From positions 62,001 through 126,000 of the forward strand of contig NZ_JAHLQJ010000014.1 of NCBI RefSeq assembly GCF_018919145.1: a stretch of 64,000 bases of DNA. The letters run 5' to 3'. Positions 33,969 to 43,068 of this stretch are shown here, in pieces. The notes below the pieces were generated by a model. That model had not been told where the DNA came from. It did not search any database and saw nothing but the letters and a program-made list of their open reading frames with translations. This DNA is from Paenibacillus brevis. GTDB lineage: Bacteria > Bacillota > Bacilli > Paenibacillales > Paenibacillaceae. Position 1 is the stretch's first letter. Each line of letters opens with the position of its first letter. The position numbers and the translations under genes are program-made.

Positions 33969-34727
33969 TTACTTAGCTATATAATGCAATATTGCATCCC
34001 TAAGCATCAAGGCCGCTCCTTCGAAGCGCGAATCGTAGTAGGCTTTGAAGCGCGAATCGTCTACATACATCCGGGCAAGGCCTGCATGAGCCTCCTTGGA
34101 GTATTGAGGCCAAGTAAAGCTGAGCCAGTGCTTGTGAAGGTCAGCCGCACGCTGTGCCGCTTCTCCTGCCGGGTCTCCGCTTTCCATTGCTTCCTTCAAA
34201 GCTGCAAACAATTCCTTTTCCGTCTGTTGCATATCATTGTACTGTGCTTCACTCAGGCTGCCAAACTTGGCATTTGACTGCTGCACGGCTTCTTTCCCAT
34301 ATTTCTCCCGAATCTCGGCACCATATTTCTGTTCGTTTTCCTCCAGCAGCTTCTGCTTGAAACCTGCAAATTTATCCTGATCCGTCATCGTCGTTCTCCC
34401 TTCCCGCGCATCAAGCGTCTGATCAATGCTCGCAATCAGCGCATCGAGTTGTCTTCTTCTGTCCAGGAGCTTGCCACGATGCTCCCGCAGCGCATCTTCT
34501 CCGTTGAATTCCGGATTATGCATGATCTCGCGAATATGCTCCAATGGAACGTCAAGCTCCCGGTAGAACAAAATCTGCTGCAGCAGATCCACCTCGTTCT
34601 GACCATAGATGCGATACCCGGACGAGTTCGTTCTCGCCGGCTTGAGAAGGCCGATCTCGTCATAGTACCTTAACGTTCTCGAGCTGACTCCCGCGAGCCT
34701 GCCGAGCTTTTGAATCGTGTATTCCAT
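33969..34727 (-). CDS. MerR-family regulator with TipAS drug-binding domain
   Basis: Transcription activator of 252 residues. Residues 1-70 are the MerR helix-turn-helix (YTIQKLGRLAGVSSRTLRYYDEIGLL, SGYRIYG), followed by a coiled-coil dimer helix and a TipAS domain at about 125-250. TipAS domains bind thiopeptide or other drugs; close relatives are B. subtilis Mta and Streptomyces TipAL. The ATG at 34727 follows AGGAGGG. An export gene is not adjacent, so the target may be elsewhere. Confidence 0.92.
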   Translation of the reverse strand: MEYTIQKLGRLAGVSSRTLRYYDEIGLLKPARTNSSGYRIYGQNEVDLLQQILFYRELDVPLEHIREIMHNPEFNGEDALREHRGKLLDRRRQLDALIASIDQTLDAREGRTTMTDQDKFAGFKQKLLEENEQKYGAEIREKYGKEAVQQSNAKFGSLSEAQYNDMQQTEKELFAALKEAMESGDPAGEAAQRAADLHKHWLSFTWPQYSKEAHAGLARMYVDDSRFKAYYDSRFEGAALMLRDAILHYIAK

Positions 34728-34902
34728 ATGCTTCCCTCCTGACAATCCCAGAGTACACCTTTACGTAACGTGAAGGTCAATACATATTTTCAAAAAAGTA
34801 TATCTATGCTTCTGAATTACCTATGGACAGCATGATCCCCTAAGGAGATAATTTATTATACGATTGCTGCCAAATTTGATGGAAATCCAGGAGGACTATG
34901 CC

Positions 34903-35082
34903 GTGGACAACTTTACGAGCGAAGAATTAAAAGAAGCGTTGCGGGCACTTGAATCGACGATAAGTAAATGCGAGAAAGCCTTGCCGAAGCTGAAAGAAGG
35001 CACACCTCAGCACACACTGCTAACACGCAGGATCAGGGCGCTCCAAATCTCGACAGTATTAATTAAAAGAGAGTTGGATTAA
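34903..35082 (+). CDS. Small helical protein of unknown function, 59 aa
   Basis: Starts at GTG 34903, eight bases after AGGAGG; the ATG at 34864 has no ribosome site. The sequence (VDNFTSEELKEALRALESTI, then SKCEKALPKLKEGTPQHTLLTRR) predicts a two-helix hairpin with charged faces. Similar short proteins are frequent as hypotheticals in Paenibacillus; no function is known to me. It stands alone. Confidence 0.7.
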   Translation: MDNFTSEELKEALRALESTISKCEKALPKLKEGTPQHTLLTRRIRALQISTVLIKRELD

Positions 35083-35176
35083 GCTTTCAGACGAAAGTAA
35101 CCCGATACGACCCGGACGTCTAATATTTAGTAAGTCGCCTACAACCCGGAAATTAAAGTGGAGGAAGATTAAAATA

Positions 35177-35219
35177 GATGAACCCCTGGCTGGACGGTGG
35201 CGTCCAACCAGGGGTTCTA
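35177..35219. terminator. Terminator between the small gene and the aldo/keto reductase
   Basis: Stem AACCCCTGG...GGAC / GTCC...CCAGGGGTT (35179-35217). It closes the minus-strand aldo/keto reductase gene. Confidence 0.75.
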
Positions 35220-35234
35220 GATTATAAGGCATGA

Positions 35235-36215
35235 TTACCAGGCATATGCCTTCGGAGCGGCTCCTCCCGGTCCCGGGAAAATTTCGTCCAACCGCTTAAG
35301 CTCGCTTTCACCCAGCTTGATCTCGACGACGCGCAATGCGCCCTCTAACTGCTCAAGTGTGCGCGGCCCGATAATCGGGGCCGTCATCGCCGGACGTGTC
35401 AGCGTCCAGGCCAAGGCCACGTTCGCTTCGCTCTCGCCCAACTCCTTGCAGAACGCCTCGAAGGCTTCCAACTGGGCGCGGTGACGTTCTACGCGCTCCG
35501 GATTGTTCGAGCGTCTGGAGCCCTCTATCGGATGCAGTGCATGTCCGCTAAGCAGTCCACCGTCGAGCGGACTCCAGGCGATAACCCCGATGCCGTGCTC
35601 CTCTGCCGCCGGAAGCAGTTCCAGCTCCGGCAAGCGGCACAGCAGACTGAGCTTATGCTGCTCGGACACCAGGCCAAGCATGCCCTTGGCTTTGGCTTCG
35701 TACTGCGCCTTCACCAGATCAAAGCCTGCAAAATTACTGGAGCCCACATAGCCGATCTTGCCTTGGTACATCGCGATTCTAAAACCTTCCCACAGCTCGT
35801 CCCAACTAACATTCCGATCCACATGATGCATCTGATACAGCTCGATATGGTCTGTCTGAAGACGACGGAGCGACTCCTCCAGATGGCGCCGCAGCTTGTA
35901 CGAAGACAGGCCGGCTGTTTTATTCGGGCCGTCATTCGGGTTCGTCTTCATCTCTCCGTAGAATTTGGTGGCGATGACCACCTTTTCCCGGCGTCCGCCG
36001 CCCTGGGCGAACCAGCGGCCGATAATTTCCTCTGTCCGCCCGGAATTCTCCCAGCCGTACACATTGGCCGTATCAAAAAAGTTAATACCTGCATCCAATG
36101 CCGCATCCATAATTTTGAATGCTTCCTTCTCTTCCGTTTCTGTGCCGAAATTCATGGTTCCAAGACAAAGCCTGCTGACCTTCAGACCTGAACGCCCCAA
36201 ACGGGTAAACTCCAT
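35235..36215 (-). CDS. Aldo/keto reductase
   Basis: NADPH-dependent reductase of the AKR fold, about 326 residues. Catalytic tetrad positions are visible: D in NFFDTANVYGWE, Y in the same segment, K in VVIATKFYG and H in YQMHHVD. The cofactor loop is AWTLTRPAMTAPIIGPRT. The ATG at 36215 gives the standard opening MEFTRLGRSGLKVSRL; an upstream GTG at 36227 in a TGTGTG tract is possible. Physiological substrate unknown. Confidence 0.92.
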   Translation of the reverse strand: MEFTRLGRSGLKVSRLCLGTMNFGTETEEKEAFKIMDAALDAGINFFDTANVYGWENSGRTEEIIGRWFAQGGGRREKVVIATKFYGEMKTNPNDGPNKTAGLSSYKLRRHLEESLRRLQTDHIELYQMHHVDRNVSWDELWEGFRIAMYQGKIGYVGSSNFAGFDLVKAQYEAKAKGMLGLVSEQHKLSLLCRLPELELLPAAEEHGIGVIAWSPLDGGLLSGHALHPIEGSRRSNNPERVERHRAQLEAFEAFCKELGESEANVALAWTLTRPAMTAPIIGPRTLEQLEGALRVVEIKLGESELKRLDEIFPGPGGAAPKAYAW

Positions 36216-36348
36216 TCTTTCACACACACCTTCCGAAATGAATTAGGATCTATCATCTGTTATTCTATTCCTATCAAATACTTGATGCAAATCCATCACT
36301 CCGAACATTCTCTATACGTCCCCATCTTCTGTTATTATAAATGATATG

Positions 36349-36414
36349 TATAGTTGAACTATAAGAGATGCGCAGAAAGTGCATGCGTCAATCATTAATT
36401 CAACTTATGTATAA
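36349..36414 (+). mobile_element. MITE copy D, internally deleted (about 66 bp)
   Basis: The left 40 bp (TGTATAGTTGAACTATAAGAG, then GCAGAAAGTGCATGCGT) align with the left end of copy C, and the right end ATTCAACTTATGTATA retains the terminal repeat. The middle of about 140 bp is missing. It sits directly upstream of the SNF2 gene. Confidence 0.7.
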
Positions 36415-36438
36415 CAATGATAGAAAGGTCAACAGCTT

Positions 36439-39400
36439 ATGAGCGCAAAATTAACGCGTCAATTTATAAAGCTCCTTTGCGGTCGCATCGCCTATGACCG
36501 GGGAGAAGCTTATTACCGTCACAAGAAGGTCGATCTCACTCCAGTGGGTCAGGAGGGACAGCAATTCCACGCTGTCGTACATGATATCGATACCTGCTTT
36601 GTGCATATTGATCTGTCTGCAAAAGGAAATGTCGCCGCTCAGTGCAGCTGCGAGGTCTATACCTCTCTTCATAATTACTGCAAGCATATTGCAGCAGTTT
36701 TGCTGGCTATCTTTGATGATCAGCAGCATAAGGGAACAGAGATTGACCATGAACCCGTAATGGATTCAGGTGCTTTGAGCGCCTCCCCTTCTCGGCCCGA
36801 TTCCACCGGCAAGGACGTGTGGCTAACCCGCGACCTGATCGGCTTGTTCGATCCGCGCTCCTATCGCCGAAAGCCGGCAGAAGTACGGTTTGACTCCCGC
36901 ACACGCCTTCAGGTTGAGTTCATTCTAAGACCCTATGCTTACAGAACCCATCGCCGATTGCTTGCCGTGGAGATGAAGCTGGGAGTCTCGAGGCATTATA
37001 TTGTCAAGAATATTCTTGCCTTTCTGGATTTGGCGGACCGGGGACAAACGTTCTCGTTCACACCGCAATTCGCTTATGATCCGGAGAAGCACAGCTTCGA
37101 TCCCCAGGATTACGAGATCATTCGCGAGCTGGTTGCTATTTCAAAAAATGAACAGATTTATTCCGGTGCGATCCCGAGTCAGCCTCACGGTCGTCGTCAG
37201 GAGGAGCGTTTGATGGTCCTCCCTCCTTATGCCTGGAATCGGCTTCTTTCCTTGTTCATGAACTCTTCCTCTGTGAAAGTGGAAGACCGCCAAGGCGGAG
37301 TAATTCCGCTGCAGCTTTCCTTTCATCCCCTGCCCTTACGCTTTGAGGTTCGCCCGTCCGAGGATCATGGCAGCATCCTGGTGATCCATGGTCTGGAGGA
37401 GCTTGAGCTGTATGCAGATTACGGGCTTGTCCGATATGAGGATGCCTTTATCCGTCTGGAAGAGGAGGATTGCCGCCGGCTTGCTGAAATGAAGGGGATG
37501 ATGGATGCCTCCCGGAGAGATTATGTCCATGTTCCCGGGGAGCAGATGGAGCCGTTTATGCGCAGAGTCGTGCCCGGTCTGGCCAAGCTCGGCAAGCTCC
37601 AGGTCGCGGAGGAGGTCAGCAACCGGATCAAACGGACGCCTTTAAAGGCCAAGCTGTTTCTGGATCGGCTTCGTGAACGACTTCTCGCCGGGCTGGAGTT
37701 CCATTACGGCAATGTGGTGCTGAATCCCCTGGAAAGCGCTGAACAGCAACGCGGAACGGAGCATATCCTGCTCCGGGATGATGAACAGGAGCGGCTTATC
37801 TTGGAGCTCATGGAGGGAAGCGGCTTTTCCAAGACGGAAAGCGCCTATTATCTTGACAACGAGGAAGCGGAGTATGATTTTCTCGTTCACATGCTTCCAC
37901 GGCTCGAGCAACTGGTGGAGGTCTATGCCACTTCTGCGGTGAAGGTCCGGGTCAAGCCGGCTCCTGTGCTGCCAAAGGCTTCCCTTGCTCTTGGAGAACG
38001 AACAGATTGGCTGGAGCTGACCTTTCGGCTGGACGGGATCTCGGAACAGGAAATCCGAGAGGTCATTCAGGCACTCGAAGCAAAGCGGAAATATTACCGT
38101 CTGCCTGATGGAGCCCTGCTGCCGCTTGAAAGTGCCGAATTCCAGGATATTGTCCAGTTAATGAATGATGCCGGGCCCTTTCTCCCATCGGAGAAGAACG
38201 GAGCAAGCTTCAAGCTTCCGGTTGCCCGCGGGCTTCAGATTATGGAAGAAGAACGATATGGAAGCCTTGTTCATTTGGATAACGACATCGGAAAAATGAT
38301 TTCACTGCTTCGGCATCCTGAAGAAATGCAGGTTGAAATTCCGAATGGGCTTGCCCCGGTTTTGCGGGACTATCAACGGCTTGGCTTCCAATGGATGAGC
38401 ATGCTGGCTTCTTTCGGCTTCGGCGGCGTACTTGCAGATGATATGGGACTGGGAAAAACCCTGCAGAGCATTGCCTTCCTGCTATCCAAGCTGGACGAGA
38501 TTCGTACGGAGCGATTGCCTGCTTTGATCGTAGCCCCTGCTTCTCTGGTCTACAACTGGCGGAATGAGCTTGTACGGTTCGCCCCGGATATTAGGTGCAC
38601 AATTATTGACGGAGCCAAGCCGGACCGCGTCCGGCTGCTCCGCGACTTGGAAGAGAATGATGTCCTGATTACATCGTATCCCCTTCTTCGGATGGATGTC
38701 GAGCTGTTCGCAGACGCTTCATTCCATACCCTGATTCTCGATGAGGCCCAGAGCTTCAAAAATTATGCAACCCAGACCGCCAAAGCCGTCAAGACACTTC
38801 GGGCGCGGCATCGATTCGCCCTGACCGGAACTCCGATCGAGAACTCGCTTGAGGAGCTATGGTCGATCTATGATGCCGTCTTCCCGGCGCTGTTCCAAAG
38901 CCGCACTCGCTTTAATGAGCTACGGAGGGAGCAGATTGCGCGGATGATCCGGCCTTTTATGCTGCGCAGATTGAAGAACGATGTTCTGAAAGAGCTGCCT
39001 GAGAAGATCGAATCTCTGCAATCCAGCGCCTTGCTTCCAGAGCAGAAGAAGCTGTATGCCGCTATGCTGGCCCAGCTTCAGCAGGATACGCTCAAGCATT
39101 TGAATGATGACAGCTTCGAGAAAAACCGGATTCAGATTCTTGCCGGAATCACCCGACTGCGGCAGCTCTGCTGTCATCCTGCCCTGTTCGTTGAGGGTTA
39201 TCAGGATAGCTCTGCCAAATATGAACAGCTGCTTGAGATCATCGAGGAAGCATTAAGCGCGGGAAAACGGATGCTTATTTTCTCCCAGTTTACCGAAATG
39301 CTCAGTCTGATCGGAAGAGAGTTAGGGTACCGGGGAGTTCCCTTCTTCTATCTTGATGGCAGGACACCGCCTGAGCAACGGGTAGAGCTATGCTCCCGCT

Positions 39401-39723
39401 TCAATGAGGGCGAGAATGATGTCTTTTTGATTTCCTTGAAGGCAGGCGGTACAGGCTTGAATCTGACCGGCGCAGATACCGTGATTCTCTATGATCTATG
39501 GTGGAATCCCGCCGTTGAACAGCAGGCTGCGGACCGGGCCCATCGCATGGGACAAAAACAGGTTGTACATGTGCTCCGGCTTGTTGCCGAGAATACGGTG
39601 GAGCAGAAAATGTACGAGCTTCAACAGAAGAAAATGCATCTGATCGACGAGGTCCTCCATCCGGATGAAGAGTCATGGTCCAGCTTGAATGAACAAGATA
39701 TCCGCGAAATCCTAAGCCTCTGA
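36439..39723 (+). CDS. SWIM-domain SNF2-family DEAD/DEAH helicase
   Basis: Large ATPase of 1094 residues. An N-terminal SWIM zinc finger (CSCEVYTSLHNYCKH, about residues 69-84) is followed by a long SNF2-associated bacterial region. Walker A is DDMGLGKT near 666, DEAQ in LILDEAQSFKNY near 765, and the C-terminal helicase lobe has YDLWWNPAVEQQAADRAHRMGQ. These bacterial SWIM-SNF2 proteins are DNA translocases of uncertain role, possibly in transcription or repair. Only one gene, with no restriction or defence partner beside it. Confidence 0.94.
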   Translation: MSAKLTRQFIKLLCGRIAYDRGEAYYRHKKVDLTPVGQEGQQFHAVVHDIDTCFVHIDLSAKGNVAAQCSCEVYTSLHNYCKHIAAVLLAIFDDQQHKGTEIDHEPVMDSGALSASPSRPDSTGKDVWLTRDLIGLFDPRSYRRKPAEVRFDSRTRLQVEFILRPYAYRTHRRLLAVEMKLGVSRHYIVKNILAFLDLADRGQTFSFTPQFAYDPEKHSFDPQDYEIIRELVAISKNEQIYSGAIPSQPHGRRQEERLMVLPPYAWNRLLSLFMNSSSVKVEDRQGGVIPLQLSFHPLPLRFEVRPSEDHGSILVIHGLEELELYADYGLVRYEDAFIRLEEEDCRRLAEMKGMMDASRRDYVHVPGEQMEPFMRRVVPGLAKLGKLQVAEEVSNRIKRTPLKAKLFLDRLRERLLAGLEFHYGNVVLNPLESAEQQRGTEHILLRDDEQERLILELMEGSGFSKTESAYYLDNEEAEYDFLVHMLPRLEQLVEVYATSAVKVRVKPAPVLPKASLALGERTDWLELTFRLDGISEQEIREVIQALEAKRKYYRLPDGALLPLESAEFQDIVQLMNDAGPFLPSEKNGASFKLPVARGLQIMEEERYGSLVHLDNDIGKMISLLRHPEEMQVEIPNGLAPVLRDYQRLGFQWMSMLASFGFGGVLADDMGLGKTLQSIAFLLSKLDEIRTERLPALIVAPASLVYNWRNELVRFAPDIRCTIIDGAKPDRVRLLRDLEENDVLITSYPLLRMDVELFADASFHTLILDEAQSFKNYATQTAKAVKTLRARHRFALTGTPIENSLEELWSIYDAVFPALFQSRTRFNELRREQIARMIRPFMLRRLKNDVLKELPEKIESLQSSALLPEQKKLYAAMLAQLQQDTLKHLNDDSFEKNRIQILAGITRLRQLCCHPALFVEGYQDSSAKYEQLLEIIEEALSAGKRMLIFSQFTEMLSLIGRELGYRGVPFFYLDGRTPPEQRVELCSRFNEGENDVFLISLKAGGTGLNLTGADTVILYDLWWNPAVEQQAADRAHRMGQKQVVHVLRLVAENTVEQKMYELQQKKMHLIDEVLHPDEESWSSLNEQDIREILSL

Positions 39724-39857
39724 CAAGCCTGCTTCCGGTACTGGAAAAATTCATGTTTTTATTTACCTGTATCGGGTAACTATAAGTATGAGTTCGAAAA
39801 GCACCTCAGATAGTATAGGTTAACTCAACAGTACAGTCAGAAGAAGGAGGAAATATC

Positions 39858-40043
39858 ATGCCGCAGCATAATCAGAGCAGTCATTCCCAGGATGAAGCTG
39901 AGCTTCGCAATAAGCAAGATCATGATGGTGATTCGCTTGCGGAGAAGAAGAAGCTGGAAAATGGTGTGGATATCGAGCCGGAAGCCGATGAGTGGGTGGC
40001 CAAGCCGGTCGCCTTTACCGATTCCGATTCTCAAGACAAATAA
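39858..40043 (+). CDS. Small acidic hydrophilic protein, 61 aa
   Basis: Clear gene with AGAAGGAGGAAATATC before the ATG and a terminator 7 bp after the stop. The protein (MPQHNQSSHSQDEAELRNKQ and DSLAEKKKLENGVDIEPEAD onwards) is highly charged, Asp/Glu/Gln-rich and probably disordered. No membrane segment or cysteine. Such proteins are widespread as hypotheticals in Bacillales, some spore-associated; function unknown. Confidence 0.75.
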   Translation: MPQHNQSSHSQDEAELRNKQDHDGDSLAEKKKLENGVDIEPEADEWVAKPVAFTDSDSQDK

Positions 40044-40050
40044 CGTTCCC

Positions 40051-40081
40051 CCCGCCGCCCGGTCAACCGGGCGTTTTTTTT
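40051..40081 (+). terminator. Terminator after the small acidic protein
   Basis: Stem GCCCGG / CCGGGC with loop TCAA, followed by eight T. Confidence 0.88.
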
Positions 40082-40760
40082 ATTTCAACAGCCCCGCCTC
40101 CTGCAGGAAACCTCGCACTATTTTCTTTTGATACCTGATTCTGGACGCCCGCGAAAGACTCCAGCATGTTTCAACCGTTACGGCTTTAGCTCTAAGCAGA
40201 CGTGCTGCCGCGGTTCGCGCGGAGCCCGGAAGCTCATGCAGGCGCCGGTTAAAATGATGGTTTCTGTTCGGGATAGCTGCATTCACTTTCCGAATTTGTC
40301 TTTGAACTACGGGAATAACCGGGCTGCGTGGATTTGTAATCAATGTCTGCCCGAGCACACGCGAGCTAAGCTGAGACAAGCCGTTAGCTTCGTGCAAATC
40401 CAGGAACCAGCTTGGGGATACTTGCCGGGCCAGCCTGAATACCGCTCTGGCAAGTCCGTTTCGTCCTTTGCTTCCGGATTGTCTAGGAAATTGCCGGTTA
40501 AGATCTGGTCGTCCCCTCACCTTCCTGCGATAGGCCTGCTGATTGACAAGAGGCACAATCACAAGCCTTCCTTTCAATAGAGTCAGCTCTCCCCTTTTCA
40601 ATTGCTTAACAAGCTGCTGCGCGGCGGCGATGCTGGCGGTCTCGTTCCCATGTACACCGGAAATAATCATGGCAGTAGGGCCTGATCGGTCAGCTCGAAA
40701 GTCATAATAGGTTGTAACATATCGTGATCCCGGAGCTAACTTCAGAGTTGAAAGCTGCAT
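40080..40760 (-). CDS. M14-like zinc peptidase / succinylglutamate desuccinylase-type protein
   Basis: Protein of 226 residues with the zinc-binding motif GVHGNE near residue 35, NQQAYRRKVRGRPDLNRQFP (substrate arginine/asparagine loop) and a third ligand in FLDLHEANGL. This fits the compact AstE/AspA-M14 fold. The ATG at 40760 follows GAGGGGG. The basic C-terminus (ARTAAARLLRAKAVTVETCWSLSRASR) is unusual. No signal peptide, so a cytoplasmic hydrolase. Substrate unknown. Confidence 0.8.
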   Translation of the reverse strand: MQLSTLKLAPGSRYVTTYYDFRADRSGPTAMIISGVHGNETASIAAAQQLVKQLKRGELTLLKGRLVIVPLVNQQAYRRKVRGRPDLNRQFPRQSGSKGRNGLARAVFRLARQVSPSWFLDLHEANGLSQLSSRVLGQTLITNPRSPVIPVVQRQIRKVNAAIPNRNHHFNRRLHELPGSARTAAARLLRAKAVTVETCWSLSRASRIRYQKKIVRGFLQEAGLLK

Positions 40761-40883
40761 CCATGCCACCCCCTCTTCTCTTCTTTACAACTTCTCATTC
40801 CCTTTCGTCAGGCTTTATCCTATGCATCCGGCTCCAATCCTGTATGGACTCTTGTCTCTTTCCTGGCTGCTTTATAAATCTGC

Positions 40884-40931
40884 ATGAAAAAACGCCTCCG
40901 GACCGTTTTATGCGGGTCGAAGACGTTTTGA
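40884..40931 (-). terminator. Terminator after the nitroreductase gene
   Basis: Stem AAAACGTCTTCGACC / GGTCCGGAGGCGTTTT followed by TTTTTT on the minus strand. Confidence 0.82.
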
Positions 40932-40943
40932 AGATACATTTTA

Positions 40944-41540
40944 TTATTTAGCGACTCTGACTCGCACCTCGAGCGGTGCGAATTCTTTGTCGCCGGCTTG
41001 AGCCGCAATCCCCCCGAACGGCATTTGTGCAATCAACTTCCAGGAGGATGGCACATTCCACTCCTTGGCAACCTGCTCATCCACAAGCGGATTATAGTGC
41101 TGTAATGAAGCTCCTACTCCTTCGTCGGCCAGAGCTACCCATACGGCCAGCTGCAGCATGCCTGAGGACTGCTCCGACCACACAGGGAAGTTATCTGCAT
41201 AGAGTGCAAATTGCTGCTGAAGCCCCTCAATGATAGCCTGCTCTTCAAAGAACAGAATCGTTCCGCGGCCGCTGCGGAAGGAAGCCATCTTGTCCTCGGT
41301 GGAAGCGAATTGGCCTTCTGGCACAACTTTCCGAAGCGTCTCCTTCGTCAGATCCCAAAATTTATCATGCTGCTCATCAAGCAGAATAAGTACTCTTGCA
41401 CTTTGCGAATTGAAGGAGCTTGGCACATACTTGACCGCCTGGCCCACAATCTCCTCAATCCGTTCCTGCGAGACTGGAATTTCCTTATTAATAGCATAGA
41501 TACTGCGGCGTTTCTTCAGTAAATCAATCATACTGCTCAT
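40944..41540 (-). CDS. Nitroreductase-family protein
   Basis: FMN-dependent oxidoreductase of 198 residues, similar to the short YdgI/HBN1-like group. The phosphate-binding opening LLKKRRSIYAINKEIP, the central SSFNSQSARVLILLDEQHDKFW and the DEGVGASLQHYNPL segment are typical. It lies divergent from the DUF4062 gene across about 125 bp. Physiological substrate unknown. Confidence 0.9.
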   Translation of the reverse strand: MSSMIDLLKKRRSIYAINKEIPVSQERIEEIVGQAVKYVPSSFNSQSARVLILLDEQHDKFWDLTKETLRKVVPEGQFASTEDKMASFRSGRGTILFFEEQAIIEGLQQQFALYADNFPVWSEQSSGMLQLAVWVALADEGVGASLQHYNPLVDEQVAKEWNVPSSWKLIAQMPFGGIAAQAGDKEFAPLEVRVRVAK

Positions 41541-41664
41541 CTGTTTTCTCTCCTTCTGCCTGAATTACGTTTATTTTACCCGAACGAGCAAAAATAAACC
41601 ACTGACTATCTATTAACTAGAATTGGGTTATAATGGTAGTAATAGACGCTCGAGGAGGCTGCGG

Positions 41665-42819
41665 ATGCCCAAGACGAAAATTTTTATCAGTTCTGTGAAT
41701 GAGGACGGATTGAAGCCCCTTCGCCAAAAGGTGTACCATCAGCTTAAACAGCTTGGCCACGAACCCCTGATGTGGGAAGAAAATCTGGGCCCTTGGCTTG
41801 GACATGTGGATCCGGTGCACCGTTGCCTGGAGGCCGTTGAAGAAAGTGATATTTATCTGCTGTTTATCGGAAGCCGGGCTGGCACTTATTACGGGAATGC
41901 CATGAGAACCGTCACCCATATGGAATTCATAAAGGCCTGTGAGCAGGGCAAGCTGATTCTTGTCTTTGCCGATATTGAAGTCAAGCAATGCTATTTCGGG
42001 ACGGTTAAGCCGATATTGGAGCAGTGCATTGAGAAATATGTAGCATCGGAGTCCCGATTCCCTCCTCCGACCCATCTGATAGAGCTGCTGCAAGCTGACT
42101 CCAGAATTCCATCCAACATCGACCCTTACGTATGGTATTTTTACTATGATATGACACAACGCAAAGTTTACATTGATGATTTGACCTTGGGGGTTCCGAT
42201 CGACTGGGAGATGTACTTCAGCGATCTGCTGCGAAGAGGATCCCTGCTGCTGCCGCTGGAGGACTACATTGAACAAACATCAATGCGGCTGGAGCAATAC
42301 GACGATGCATTTGAGCTAATTACCTCACTCCTTCCTTCTATGCAAATTACAGGATTGGAGCAGCCTGAAGGTGCGCTTGAAAAGATCAGGCGCATGCTGA
42401 AGGGCGGAGATATTGAACAGGTTTACGGGCAATATATGACGGAATGTATCGGTTACTATCGCGATTGTTGTGCGGCAACCTTATATACGCTTAGGGAGGA
42501 CAAACTCTATCTGGATGCTGCCGCAGGCAATGCGGTTCCTGTACCCGAGTTCAGGCTGGATGATCAAAGCTCTTACATGGCCCTGACGGTCCAAATGGGC
42601 AATCCGGCCGAGCAGATCTATTATAAGGAAGCCAAAGCCATGTTCTATCACTGCATCTTCTCGGGTTCCAAAGTGCTTACCCTACACTATCCGGCCGACC
42701 CGGACTGGAATGCCAGGAAATTCATCCATTACAAAGAAAGCGTTAATCGTGCTATACTAAGTAAAAATCCGTTAATTATCGAATGGGTCAAATTATTTCT
42801 GGGAGGGTTGAAGCGATGA
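41665..42819 (+). CDS. DUF4062-domain protein with GAF-like C-terminus
   Basis: Protein of 384 residues. The first 110 residues (KTKIFISSVNEDGLKPLRQK, EPLMWEENLGPW, YLLFIGSRAGTYY, VTHMEFIKACEQGK) form a DUF4062 domain. That is a Rossmann-like, TIR/SLOG-related module often joined to NTPases or effectors in signalling and defence proteins. Residues 260-360 (CCAATLYTLREDKLYLDAAAG, SGSKVLTLHYPADPDW) look GAF-like. The ATG at 41665 follows GAGGAGG; the 41623 start has none. It is coupled by ATGA to a 62-aa gene. Role unknown. Confidence 0.8.
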   Translation: MPKTKIFISSVNEDGLKPLRQKVYHQLKQLGHEPLMWEENLGPWLGHVDPVHRCLEAVEESDIYLLFIGSRAGTYYGNAMRTVTHMEFIKACEQGKLILVFADIEVKQCYFGTVKPILEQCIEKYVASESRFPPPTHLIELLQADSRIPSNIDPYVWYFYYDMTQRKVYIDDLTLGVPIDWEMYFSDLLRRGSLLLPLEDYIEQTSMRLEQYDDAFELITSLLPSMQITGLEQPEGALEKIRRMLKGGDIEQVYGQYMTECIGYYRDCCAATLYTLREDKLYLDAAAGNAVPVPEFRLDDQSSYMALTVQMGNPAEQIYYKEAKAMFYHCIFSGSKVLTLHYPADPDWNARKFIHYKESVNRAILSKNPLIIEWVKLFLGGLKR

Positions 42820-43004
42820 GTAGCGTATTCGTATCTAAAAACGGGAAGGTGAGCAAAGCGGTAGGCTTTCAGCCCAAGGATGCCCTGCTATTTGTTCCGG
42901 AGGAGCGGAATTCCTCGCATATCTTGAAGGAGCAACGCTCAGCCATGAAGCGAAGCAGTAAACAGATCAAGGACCGGTTCGCCTTGGCGACCAAACGGGC
43001 CTGA
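42816..43004 (+). CDS. Small basic protein coupled to the DUF4062 gene, 62 aa
   Basis: Starts ATGA over the DUF4062 stop codon, with GGGAGGG eight bases upstream. It begins MSSVFVSKNGKVSKAVGFQP and becomes strongly basic (HILKEQRSAMKRSSKQIKDR and FALATKRA). No membrane segment, cysteine or known domain. The tight coupling suggests it functions with the DUF4062 protein, perhaps as binding partner or nucleic-acid-binding subunit (inference). A perfect terminator follows. Confidence 0.75.
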   Translation: MSSVFVSKNGKVSKAVGFQPKDALLFVPEERNSSHILKEQRSAMKRSSKQIKDRFALATKRA

Positions 43005-43018
43005 GCTTGATGAATACG

Positions 43019-43056
43019 AACGTCCCCGCTGGAATCCAGCAGGGACGTTTTTTTAA
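43019..43056 (+). terminator. Terminator of the DUF4062 operon
   Basis: Stem ACGTCCCCGCTGG / CCAGCAGGGACGT (43020-43048) followed by TTTTTTT. Confidence 0.9.
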
Positions 43057-43068
43057 TATAAAATTTTA

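Noticed and set aside
36439..39723. SNF2 helicase as part of a DISARM or BREX-like defence island
   Set aside because: No methylase, phospholipase D or other defence gene lies beside it; neighbours are ordinary single genes.
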